From: Lutibacter sp. A64 | GTDB taxonomy: Bacteria; Bacteroidota; Bacteroidia; Flavobacteriales; Flavobacteriaceae | DNA: 64,000 nucleotides | NCBI RefSeq assembly: GCF_022429565.1 | Contig: NZ_CP092487.1 | Span: forward strand, 3,614,001-3,678,000 | Reading direction: 5' to 3' | In this document: one piece after another, positions 56,869 to 64,000 of the stretch | Layout: every line of letters starts with the position of its first letter | Numbering within the stretch: the stretch's first letter is position 1 | Program-made: the position numbers and the translations under genes | The notes under the pieces: generated by a model | The model's database searches: none | Seen by the model: only the letters and a program-made list of their open reading frames with translations | Told to the model about the DNA's origin: nothing

Positions 56869-56903
56869 CCTAAGGGGTTATAAGATTTTTATAACCCCTT
56901 AGG
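56869..56903. terminator. 15-bp hairpin after susD
   Basis: CCTAAGGGGTTATAA (56869-56883) pairs perfectly with TTATAACCCCTTAGG (56889-56903). There is no long T run after it, so it may be a leaky terminator or an mRNA-stabilising end for the susCD message. Confidence 0.6.
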
Positions 56904-56961
56904 TTATTAATTTACAGCCAAATTAAAATATCGCTTATAACTAAATAAAATAAAATAAAAT

Positions 56962-59535
56962 ATGGTAAATAGTTTAGCAATTGTTAAAAAATCAATTTTA
57001 AGAACTTCTATTTTAATAGCATTTTTATGTTCTATTATAACAAATTTTAGTTATTCCCAAAGCAATCAGAAAATAGCATTAAATGGTAAATGGTCTTTTA
57101 AAACAGATCCTTATGCACAAGGAGAATCTTCTGGTTGGACAGCAAAAGAAGTAAATACTGCCTCTTGGGATACCATGGTGGTTCCTGGAAACTGGGATTT
57201 GATTAATGAGTATGCTGAATATGTTGGCGATGCATGGTATACTAGAACTTTTTCTATTGACTCATCTTTAGAAAAAGAACAAGTACGTTTGGTTTTTCAA
57301 TCTGTTTATAACGATGCTAAAGTATGGGTAAATGGGCATTTAGTTGGTGAAAATAATTTAGGGTTTTTACCTTTTCATTTTGATATTACGAAGTATCTAA
57401 ACCCAGGAAAAGAAAACAGGTTAACCGTATTGGTTAATAATGTTTTTAAAAGTGGAGCTATGTGGAATTGGGGAGGAATAAGAAGACCTGTTTGGTTAGA
57501 GTTAACACCTAAAACACGTATTGAATTTCAGCAGATAGATGCTATTCCAGATTTAAAAAAAGGTAATGCTGCATTAAACGTAAAAATAGTTAGTAGTAAT
57601 TCTAGTGATATTTCTAAAAAGGTAATTTATAATATAAATATTAAAAGTAATGGAAAGGTTGTAGCTAATGGTAAAGTAAAAGCAACAATACCAGCAAATA
57701 CAAATAAATATATTGTTAATTGGTCTTATAAGTTACCAAAATCTAAAGTGAATTTATGGCATTTTGATTTTCCTAATTTGTATGAATCTACAGTTACTTT
57801 ATCTGAAAATGAAGAGATTTTACATATAAACTCTGATAGATTTGGTATTCGAAAAATAGAAATAGATGGATTACAATTACTTTTAAATGGAGAAAGTATT
57901 CGTCCTGTAGGATTTAATGTGGTTCCAGAAGATAGATTTACAGGTAATACGCTACCTATGGAACGTATTAAAGAAGATGTAGATTTAATGAAAAGTTTGG
58001 GTGCAAATATGGCTCGACTGAGTCATGTAAATTTACCAAAAGAATATATAGATTATTTGGATGAAAAAGGAATTTTGATTTTTGAAGAAGTTGGACTTTG
58101 GGGAAAAGATGTATTAGTAGATCCTGAACATCCAAAACCAAAAGAATGGTTGCAAAGAATTATTGAAAATAATTATAATCATCCAGCAATTGTGGGGTGG
58201 AGTGTGGGTAATGAATTAGGTATGGCTTCTAAAAATCCAAAAGTAAATGCTTATGTAAAAGGTGCTATAGAAATGGCGGAAAAATTAGATCCAAATAGAA
58301 TAGCAGTTTGTGTGTCTAACTCTGCCAATAATTCACCTAAAGAAGCATCTATGTATGCAGATTTAGCAATGCTAAATGGGTATCAAAATTGGGGTAAAAA
58401 AGCCGATGGCACTTGGAAAAACCATAAGAAACCAATTTTTATGTCCGAGTTTGGTAAAGAACTAAATTCTGAAGATCCTAGCTTAGGAGATATTCCTGCT
58501 GAAAAAATGATGAATGAGCTACGAAACAAAGAATATGTTTTAGGGGGTTCTTTATGGGCGTTTAACGATTATAGAAGTACGTATCATGGTAAAGAAGGAT
58601 GGAAAACACCTCCGTCGCAAAATAGAGCTTGGGGAGTTGTAACTTCTTTTAGAGATAAGAAAAAAGGATTTTATAGTATTCAAAAAGAATTTAGTCCTAT
58701 AAGAAATTTGACTGTATCGAATTTAAATATAGCAGAAGGAAAGGCAAAAGTGACCATTAAGCCAAGAACAAAATTAGACATACCTGCAAATATATTGAGA
58801 AACTTTAAAGTACAGTATACTCTTTTTAATTCGGATTTTAAAGCTGTTGGGACAGATACACAAGTGATTAAAACCATTTTTCCTGGAGATAAAGCATTTG
58901 ATGTTTTTTTAGAATGGAGTGCTAAAGAAAACTTAAGTATGATAGAGGTTAGTTTCTTAGATCCGCAAGGTTATAAAGTTCATACAGACCTTATAAAGTT
59001 TCAGGTTCCGAAACAACCTGTTATAACATTTGTAAATACGGCCAACAATGGTATTCGTATTTTTTATGATAAAAGTAAAGATGCAGAAGCGTATTATGTT
59101 CGATATGAAAAAGATGGTTTAACCTTTAATACTAAAGCAACAACAAATAATTTTATTGACATTGAGGATAAAAAAATTAAACAAGGTCATGTTTGGAAAT
59201 ATCAACTGATTGCTGTGAATAATAAAGGAGAGAGCATTCCTTCTAAAACAAAAGAACTTACAAAAGATGAAGATGAGTTACCGCCAATTATTTGGAATAC
59301 AAAACACACTCAAAATGGGGTCTTTATAGCTTACAGCGTAAGTCCTTACGATTATTTATATGAAGTAGTTTATGGCACGAGTTCTAATAAGTATGATCAT
59401 AAATTAACCACCAAAGTAAAAGGAGTACTTAACATTCCTAATATTAAAAAAGGCACTCCAATTTATTATAAAATGAGAGTTGTCAAACAATGGGGATTTG
59501 CTAGTGAGTGGACACAAGAGTTAAAAAGTGAATAA
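56962..59535 (+). CDS. GH2-family glycoside hydrolase (beta-galactosidase-like)
   Basis: Signal peptide (about 1-33, ending YSQS). Sugar-binding jelly roll (about 45-190), immunoglobulin-like domain (about 195-300), and the TIM barrel. The acid/base Glu418 is in VGWSVGNELG and the nucleophile Glu496 is in FMSEFGKE. After the barrel, fibronectin-like strands (about 590-857) fill the C-terminus. At 857 residues this is an ordinary size. It probably acts in the periplasm on galactosides. Beta-glucuronidase or mannosidase are less likely but not excluded by eye. Confidence 0.9.
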   Translation: MVNSLAIVKKSILRTSILIAFLCSIITNFSYSQSNQKIALNGKWSFKTDPYAQGESSGWTAKEVNTASWDTMVVPGNWDLINEYAEYVGDAWYTRTFSIDSSLEKEQVRLVFQSVYNDAKVWVNGHLVGENNLGFLPFHFDITKYLNPGKENRLTVLVNNVFKSGAMWNWGGIRRPVWLELTPKTRIEFQQIDAIPDLKKGNAALNVKIVSSNSSDISKKVIYNINIKSNGKVVANGKVKATIPANTNKYIVNWSYKLPKSKVNLWHFDFPNLYESTVTLSENEEILHINSDRFGIRKIEIDGLQLLLNGESIRPVGFNVVPEDRFTGNTLPMERIKEDVDLMKSLGANMARLSHVNLPKEYIDYLDEKGILIFEEVGLWGKDVLVDPEHPKPKEWLQRIIENNYNHPAIVGWSVGNELGMASKNPKVNAYVKGAIEMAEKLDPNRIAVCVSNSANNSPKEASMYADLAMLNGYQNWGKKADGTWKNHKKPIFMSEFGKELNSEDPSLGDIPAEKMMNELRNKEYVLGGSLWAFNDYRSTYHGKEGWKTPPSQNRAWGVVTSFRDKKKGFYSIQKEFSPIRNLTVSNLNIAEGKAKVTIKPRTKLDIPANILRNFKVQYTLFNSDFKAVGTDTQVIKTIFPGDKAFDVFLEWSAKENLSMIEVSFLDPQGYKVHTDLIKFQVPKQPVITFVNTANNGIRIFYDKSKDAEAYYVRYEKDGLTFNTKATTNNFIDIEDKKIKQGHVWKYQLIAVNNKGESIPSKTKELTKDEDELPPIIWNTKHTQNGVFIAYSVSPYDYLYEVVYGTSSNKYDHKLTTKVKGVLNIPNIKKGTPIYYKMRVVKQWGFASEWTQELKSE

Positions 59536-59595
59536 TGTTAAAAATGAATTTAAAGGGATTGTGCATTTATTTAGTTTAATTTCTAAATAATAATT

Positions 59596-61134
59596 ATGAA
59601 AACAAAAATAAATTTTGTCGTTTTACTTTTTTTGGCACTACTACCAACTATAATGTTAGGTCAATCTAAAAAACCGAACATCATTATTATATTAGCTGAT
59701 GATATGGGATTTTCTGATTTAGGTTGTATGGGATCTGAAATAGAAACACCTAATCTAGATAAAATGGCAAAGGAAGGGATGCTTTTTACTAACTTTTATA
59801 ATACATCTAGATGTTGTCCATCTCGTACAAGTTTGCTTACCGGCCAATATCAATGGGATGCAGGAATGGGGTCTATGGATTATACTAAAAGTGATTTACC
59901 AGAATATCAGGGGTACATCAATAAAAAATCGGTAACAATTGCAGAGGTTTTAAAAGAAAATGGTTACGATACTTTTATGACAGGTAAATGGCATGTAGGT
60001 GATAAAGAAAGAGACATGTGGCCAGATCGCCGTGGATTTAATCAATTTTATGGAATTCCAAAGGGAGGTGGACTTTATTTTTATCCATCTAAATTTTATG
60101 AGCGCCCTGTTTTTTGGAATGGGGATAAAGTGCACCCAGATTCTAATTGGTATTCAACGGATGCTTTTACAGATTATTCAATAGATTTTATAAAGGAAAA
60201 AAGAAAAAAAGAGAAACCATTTTTTATGTACTTGGCGTATGTTGCTCCACATTTTCCACTTCAAGCAAAAAAAGAGGATATAGAAAAATATAAGGACACT
60301 TATAAAGAGGGATATGATGTTATTCGTAAAGCAAGATTTAAAAAGCAGCAAGAAATAGGATTATTTCCAGAAAATAGTAAGATAACAGCACCTGTTTATC
60401 CAGATTGGGAATCTGTAAAAAATAAAGATGATGAAGCATTAAAAATGGCAGTTTATGCAGCTGTGGTAGATCGTTTAGACCAAAATATTGGGCGTTTAAT
60501 GCAAAGTTTAAAAGAGGAAGGTATTGCAGATAATACGGTCGTTTTCTTTTTATCAGATAATGGTGCTGCACAAACAGATTGGAATAAAACTCCAGAAGCC
60601 GAAATGGGCTCGAGGGATAGTAATATGGCTTATGGATTTTGGTATAATGTAAGTAATACTCCGTATCGTTTAGGAAAATCTCAAGAGCATGAAGGTGGAA
60701 TTATAACCCCCTTAGTTATGCATTGGCCAGAAGGTATAAAAAACAAAGGAACAAGAATATCAGAAACAGCTCATATAAACGATTTAATGCCAACATGTCT
60801 TGAGTTAGCAGGTGCAAAATATCCTATAAAGTATAAGGAAGTTGAACTTGATCCGTTGGATGGAAAAAGTATTTTACCGCTTTTAAAGGGAGAATTACAA
60901 GATAAAAATAGATTCTATTTTTGGGAACATATTGGAAATAAAGCGGTACGCAAAGGAAATTGGAAATTAGTGGCATTACATAAAAAGAAGTGGGAACTCT
61001 ATAATCTAGAAAACGATCCTTTTGAAATTAATAATCTGATTAATAGTAAACCAAAAAAAGCAGAAACTTTGTTGTTAGCCTATAAAAAATGGTCAAAAAA
61101 ACATGGTGTACAACCTTGGCCTTTGGATAGATAG
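59596..61134 (+). CDS. S1-family sulfatase
   Basis: Signal peptide (about 1-22, ending LGQS). The metal-binding start PNIIIILADDMGFSDLGCMG and the formylglycine motif C73-C74-P-S-R-T-S-L-L-T-G are complete, so the cysteine at 73 can be converted to formylglycine; GKWHVGD and the FFLSDNGA metal site follow. At 512 residues it fits arylsulfatase-type S1 enzymes. It suggests the target glycan is sulfated. Maturation needs an anaerobic or FGE-type enzyme encoded elsewhere. Confidence 0.93.
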   Translation: MKTKINFVVLLFLALLPTIMLGQSKKPNIIIILADDMGFSDLGCMGSEIETPNLDKMAKEGMLFTNFYNTSRCCPSRTSLLTGQYQWDAGMGSMDYTKSDLPEYQGYINKKSVTIAEVLKENGYDTFMTGKWHVGDKERDMWPDRRGFNQFYGIPKGGGLYFYPSKFYERPVFWNGDKVHPDSNWYSTDAFTDYSIDFIKEKRKKEKPFFMYLAYVAPHFPLQAKKEDIEKYKDTYKEGYDVIRKARFKKQQEIGLFPENSKITAPVYPDWESVKNKDDEALKMAVYAAVVDRLDQNIGRLMQSLKEEGIADNTVVFFLSDNGAAQTDWNKTPEAEMGSRDSNMAYGFWYNVSNTPYRLGKSQEHEGGIITPLVMHWPEGIKNKGTRISETAHINDLMPTCLELAGAKYPIKYKEVELDPLDGKSILPLLKGELQDKNRFYFWEHIGNKAVRKGNWKLVALHKKKWELYNLENDPFEINNLINSKPKKAETLLLAYKKWSKKHGVQPWPLDR

Positions 61135-61212
61135 AGAAGTTTAGGTGATAAAAAAATAGGGTTGTTGGTGCAGAGATAAATAAATTAAAGAGTGAATAAA
61201 ATTTTAAGTAGA

Positions 61213-62253
61213 ATGAATTTAATGAAATCAATTTTAGGAAGTTTTTTATTAGTATTGTTTGGTTGTCAATTTTTAATAGCACAACAAATTCAAACAGAAA
61301 TTAAACCAGCGCAACAATGGTTAGATACCAACGGAAAAGGTATTAATGCTCATGGTGGCGGTGTTATTTTTCATCAAGGTGTTTATTATTGGTATGGAGA
61401 GCATAAACTAGAAGGTAAATCGGAAGCTGAATTTGCTGATGGAGGCATACATTGTTATTCTTCTAAAGATTTAATAAACTGGAAAGACGAGGGGCTTGTT
61501 TTAAGTGTAGACTATGAAGATGAAAAAAGTGACCTTGCATATGGTTGTATATTAGAAAGACCTAAAGTGGTTTACAATTCTAAAAATAAGGAGTTTGTGG
61601 CTTATTTTAAATTGTATTTAAAAGGTGTTGGATATGATAGTAATTATGTTGGAGTAGCTGTAGCTAAAAAACCATTAGGTCCATTTATTTATCATCATAA
61701 ATTTAGAGGAGGGGGATCGACTAAAGGTTCTGGTGACTTTTCTATGTTTAAAGATGATGAAAAGACTCTTTATCATTTAGCAGTGCGTAAACCTGATAAG
61801 GCATTTGTTATTGGGAAGTTAGATGCCGATTACTATTACCCTGATGGCGAATATCAGGTAGCTGAGGGTGTTAAGGTACATACCGAGGCGCCAGCTGTTA
61901 TCAAAAGAAATGGGATATATCATATGTTAGGATCTGGTTCAAAAGGATGGAATCCTAATCCAGCTCGTTACCATACCACAAATGATTTATTGGGAACATG
62001 GACTTATCATGGAAATCCTTGTTATGGTTTTAATGCTGTTGATAATCTTGGTATTGATAAAACTTTTGGAGGACAATCATCTTACATTATTCCTATTCAA
62101 GGAATAGAAGATGCTTATATAGCTATGTTCGATATTTGGAGACCAGAAAAACCAATAACAGGTCGATATATTTGGCTTCCTATTAAGTTTTCTAACGAGA
62201 AAATGTCAATATTTTGGCGAGATAGTTGGAAACCATCAGATTTAGGTAAATAA
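61213..62253 (+). CDS. GH43-like protein, exo-beta-1,3-galactanase type (copy 1)
   Basis: Secreted, with a signal peptide ending near FLIAQQ; I start at the ATG at 61213 (another ATG nine bases on is possible, and an upstream GTG is unlikely). Five-bladed propeller features: INAHGGGVIFHQGVYYWYGEHK (block HGGG..YYWYGEH), ERPKVVYN and TEAPAV. Three residues fit the exo-beta-1,3-galactanase group, in which the usual Asp base is missing and a Gln is proposed to replace it: Glu115 (ERPK), Glu225 (TEAP, the likely acid) and Gln288 (GGQS). It is 346 residues long. Its neighbour is a paralogue. Confidence 0.8.
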   Translation: MNLMKSILGSFLLVLFGCQFLIAQQIQTEIKPAQQWLDTNGKGINAHGGGVIFHQGVYYWYGEHKLEGKSEAEFADGGIHCYSSKDLINWKDEGLVLSVDYEDEKSDLAYGCILERPKVVYNSKNKEFVAYFKLYLKGVGYDSNYVGVAVAKKPLGPFIYHHKFRGGGSTKGSGDFSMFKDDEKTLYHLAVRKPDKAFVIGKLDADYYYPDGEYQVAEGVKVHTEAPAVIKRNGIYHMLGSGSKGWNPNPARYHTTNDLLGTWTYHGNPCYGFNAVDNLGIDKTFGGQSSYIIPIQGIEDAYIAMFDIWRPEKPITGRYIWLPIKFSNEKMSIFWRDSWKPSDLGK

Positions 62254-62266
62254 TTAACTAGTTTAA

Positions 62267-62291
62267 AAAAGGTTCGTGGTTTAAACCTTTT
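62267..62291 (+). terminator. weak hairpin between the two GH43 genes
   Basis: AAAAGGTT pairs with AACCTTTT (8 bp) across a nine-base loop. Only a short T run follows. Confidence 0.4.
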
Positions 62292-62359
62292 ATATTATAA
62301 TAAGAAGTAATATCTTGTTTATATAGATAATTAGAATCGAGTAATAAAAAAATAAACAT

Positions 62360-63391
62360 ATGAAATTTAAAGTATTGTTAAAGGTTTTAGTGGGTGTATG
62401 TATGATGCAAACTGTTGTTCAAAATACAAATGGCCAACAAATAGAATCAGGAAAAGTATGGCTTGATAGTAAAGGTGAAAGAATAAATGCACACGGAGGA
62501 TGTGTTTTGTTTCATAACGGTATTTACTATTGGTATGGTGAACATAAAGAGGAAGGGCTTTCAGAAAAAGAGCATGCTGATGCAGGAATTCATTGTTATG
62601 CATCTAAAAATCTTGTTGATTGGCACGACCAAGGTATGGTATTGCCTTTAACCAAAAATGATAGTTTAAGTGATTTAGCATTCGATAGTAATCAAGACCG
62701 GCCAAAGGTTGTCTACAACAAAAAGACTAAAAATTTTGTTTTATTTTTTAAGCTTTATATAAGAGAGCAAGGTACTAAAACTGCTTTTGTAGGTGTAGCT
62801 GTTTCTCAGAGTCCATCGGGTCCATTCCAATACATTCATAAATTTCTAGGAGGTAACTCCCCTAATGGAACTGGTGATTTTGCTATGTTTCAAGATGAGA
62901 ATGATGAGTTGTACCATATAACAGTTAAAAAACCAAATAAGGAATTGGTAATTGGTAAAATGCGAGAGGATTATTTACTACCCGAAGGCAAATATGAATT
63001 GTGTAAAGGAATTACCCAACATACAGAAGCCCCTGCTTTATTTAAAAAAGATGGTGTATATCATATGTTGGCATCAGGCAGCACGGGGTGGTCCCCAAAC
63101 CCTGCTAGATATTTTACAAGTAAATCGCTATACGGCCCATGGGAGTATAAAGGAAACCCCTGTTTAGGGCAAAACCCTAATAACAAATTAGGTCCCGAAA
63201 AAACTTTTGGAGGACAATCTACTTTTATTATACCATATAAAGGAAAAGAGGATTCTTTTATAGCATTTTTCGATATTAATAAGCCAGAACATCCATATGA
63301 TAGTCTGTATATATGGTTGCCAATTGATTTTATAAATGATAAAATGACCATTAGATGGATTGATTCATGGGATTTAGATTATTTTGAATAA
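62360..63391 (+). CDS. GH43-like protein, exo-beta-1,3-galactanase type (copy 2)
   Basis: Paralogue of the preceding gene in the same orientation. Signal peptide (about 1-26, ending NTNGQ). It keeps INAHGG..YYWYGEHK, the acid Glu223 (TEAPAL) and Gln286 (GGQST), but has Asp113 (NQDRPKVVYN) where copy 1 has Glu. The pair may act on different linkages or lengths of one glycan. At 343 residues it is the same size as copy 1. Divergence is considerable, so this is not a very recent duplication. Confidence 0.8.
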   Translation: MKFKVLLKVLVGVCMMQTVVQNTNGQQIESGKVWLDSKGERINAHGGCVLFHNGIYYWYGEHKEEGLSEKEHADAGIHCYASKNLVDWHDQGMVLPLTKNDSLSDLAFDSNQDRPKVVYNKKTKNFVLFFKLYIREQGTKTAFVGVAVSQSPSGPFQYIHKFLGGNSPNGTGDFAMFQDENDELYHITVKKPNKELVIGKMREDYLLPEGKYELCKGITQHTEAPALFKKDGVYHMLASGSTGWSPNPARYFTSKSLYGPWEYKGNPCLGQNPNNKLGPEKTFGGQSTFIIPYKGKEDSFIAFFDINKPEHPYDSLYIWLPIDFINDKMTIRWIDSWDLDYFE

Positions 63392-63427
63392 CAATTTTAA
63401 TAAATCCTCCTCATAATCATCTATAAA

Positions 63428-63517
63428 ATGACTAAAAAAGGATTGAGTATTTTAATGTTCATTTCAAATAATAACACCTTACATCTTACACAAGCAATTG
63501 AACAAATTATTTTTTAA
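63428..63517 (+). pseudogene. possible remnant of a signal peptide ORF
   Basis: A 29-codon ORF begins MTKKGLSILMFIS, which looks like the start of an exported protein, then becomes unlike coding sequence and stops. It may be the broken 5' end of the gene that lies to the right. Confidence 0.3.
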
Positions 63518-63605
63518 TTCATATTTAATATTGAAAACAAAATTGACTCCATTTTAATTAACTCCAAGAGTTATAAAGCAGTGAATAGAATTTGTGGTTT
63601 TGTGA

Positions 63606-64000
63606 TTCTTTTATGGTCTTAATTTTAAGGTGAATAGCAATAGTGTAATAAAAGTATTCGACTATACTGCTGTTTTGAATGATGGTATTTATAATGAGGA
63701 TGAAATGAATGCTACGGTTGCTACTGCTAATATCACCATCCAAAACAAGACGTTTAATGGTTTTCAAAAAAATCTAGTCATTAATGGAGATACATTAGCT
63801 GATTCTATAACACCTGTAAGTGGTTCAGTATATAGATTTAAAAATGTTAAAAATGATTTTTTTCTTAGGGGTGATATTCCTACAAAAAAGATGACAGATG
63901 CAGGAAGTTTTTGTGAGTTGAAATTATATGAGAATGCTAGCCATCCAATATTTTATTATCGCAAAGGAGTGTCAAATTATTACTACAAGATTTTAAAGGA
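63606..64000 (+). CDS. partial gene cut by the window edge
   Basis: One frame is open from just after a stop at 63603-63605 to the end of the window. It has normal-looking coding content (VIKVFDYTAVLNDGIYNED, NDFFLRGDIPTKKMTDAGS). The earliest start candidate is GTG at 63630; no ATG comes before the coding-like sequence. A short ORF in another frame just upstream (from GTG 63581, reading NRICGFVILLWS) looks like a signal peptide, so the gene may carry a frameshift. I do not recognise the family. Confidence 0.45.

Noticed and set aside
56869-56903. Hairpin after susD as a strong intrinsic terminator
   Set aside because: The stem is strong but the T run is missing on both strands, so I list it only as a possible leaky terminator.
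61192-61212. GTG at 61192 as start of the first GH43 gene
   Set aside because: It adds seven residues before a normal signal peptide; the ATG at 61213 (or 61222) gives a better N-terminus.
1-64000. CRISPR array, prophage, insertion sequence or integrase
   Set aside because: I saw no regularly spaced repeats and no transposase or phage genes; the REP-like units are the only mobile-looking elements.

Overview
The window looks like a piece of chromosome from a marine-type member of the Flavobacteriaceae (Bacteroidota). The evidence is the AT-rich base composition, the scarcity of Shine-Dalgarno sequences, promoter boxes of the TAnnTTTG type, a SusC/SusD pair, the class II ketol-acid reductoisomerase, a mixed arginine/proline operon with an N-succinylornithine-type transcarbamylase, and a division/cell-wall cluster that ends in a very long FtsZ. 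I cannot name the genus or species.

Layout. (1) 1-1180: fabD with its own promoter and a bidirectional terminator. (2) 1206-7562, minus strand: leuA-leuB-cysE-cysM-aminotransferase-galE, closely packed and probably co-transcribed in part. (3) 7712-9256: a 514-residue helical protein of unknown function. (4) 9257-16568: the ilv operon ilvD-ilvB-ilvN-ilvC-ilvA, preceded by a classic-looking attenuator: a 19-residue Ile/Val-rich leader peptide, a candidate antiterminator strand and a strong terminator. (5) 16569-27849: an eleven-gene arginine and proline operon, GNAT-argG-argC-proC-argD-proA-proB-argF'-argB-argE-argH. It is preceded by a 21-residue Arg-rich leader peptide and by a segment that can pair with the start codon of the first gene, and it ends in a terminator. 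(6) 27850-30017, minus strand: REP-like palindromes, then an RluA-type pseudouridine synthase, engB and an alpha/beta hydrolase. (7) 30160-45785: the dcw cluster mraZ-rsmH-ftsL-pbp-murE-mraY-murD-ftsW-murG-murC-ftsQ-ftsA-ftsZ, with three MraZ-type boxes in front of mraZ. (8) 45811-46430: a YqeY-family gene and tRNA-Arg(TCG). (9) 46514-64000: a polysaccharide-utilisation locus with a divergent LacI-type regulator, three clustered operator-like palindromes, a sodium/solute symporter, a cytoplasmic FAD-dependent oxidoreductase, SusC, SusD, a GH2 enzyme, an S1-type sulfatase, two tandem GH43 proteins resembling exo-beta-1,3-galactanases, and a partial or damaged gene at the right edge.

How the parts work together. 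The ilv and arg leaders suggest that ribosome stalling at Ile/Val or Arg codons controls the two amino-acid operons, by transcription termination for ilv and possibly by masking of the start codon for arg. In the PUL, SusC/SusD would import a (probably sulfated) galactan-like oligosaccharide. The exported sulfatase, GH2 and GH43 enzymes would trim it, the symporter would bring monosaccharides into the cytoplasm, the FAD enzyme would act there, and the LacI-type protein would sense a product. The substrate is an inference from the enzyme set and is not shown by the sequence. The most unusual items are the two leader-peptide systems (above all the arginine one) and the oxidoreductase plus GH43 pair in the PUL.
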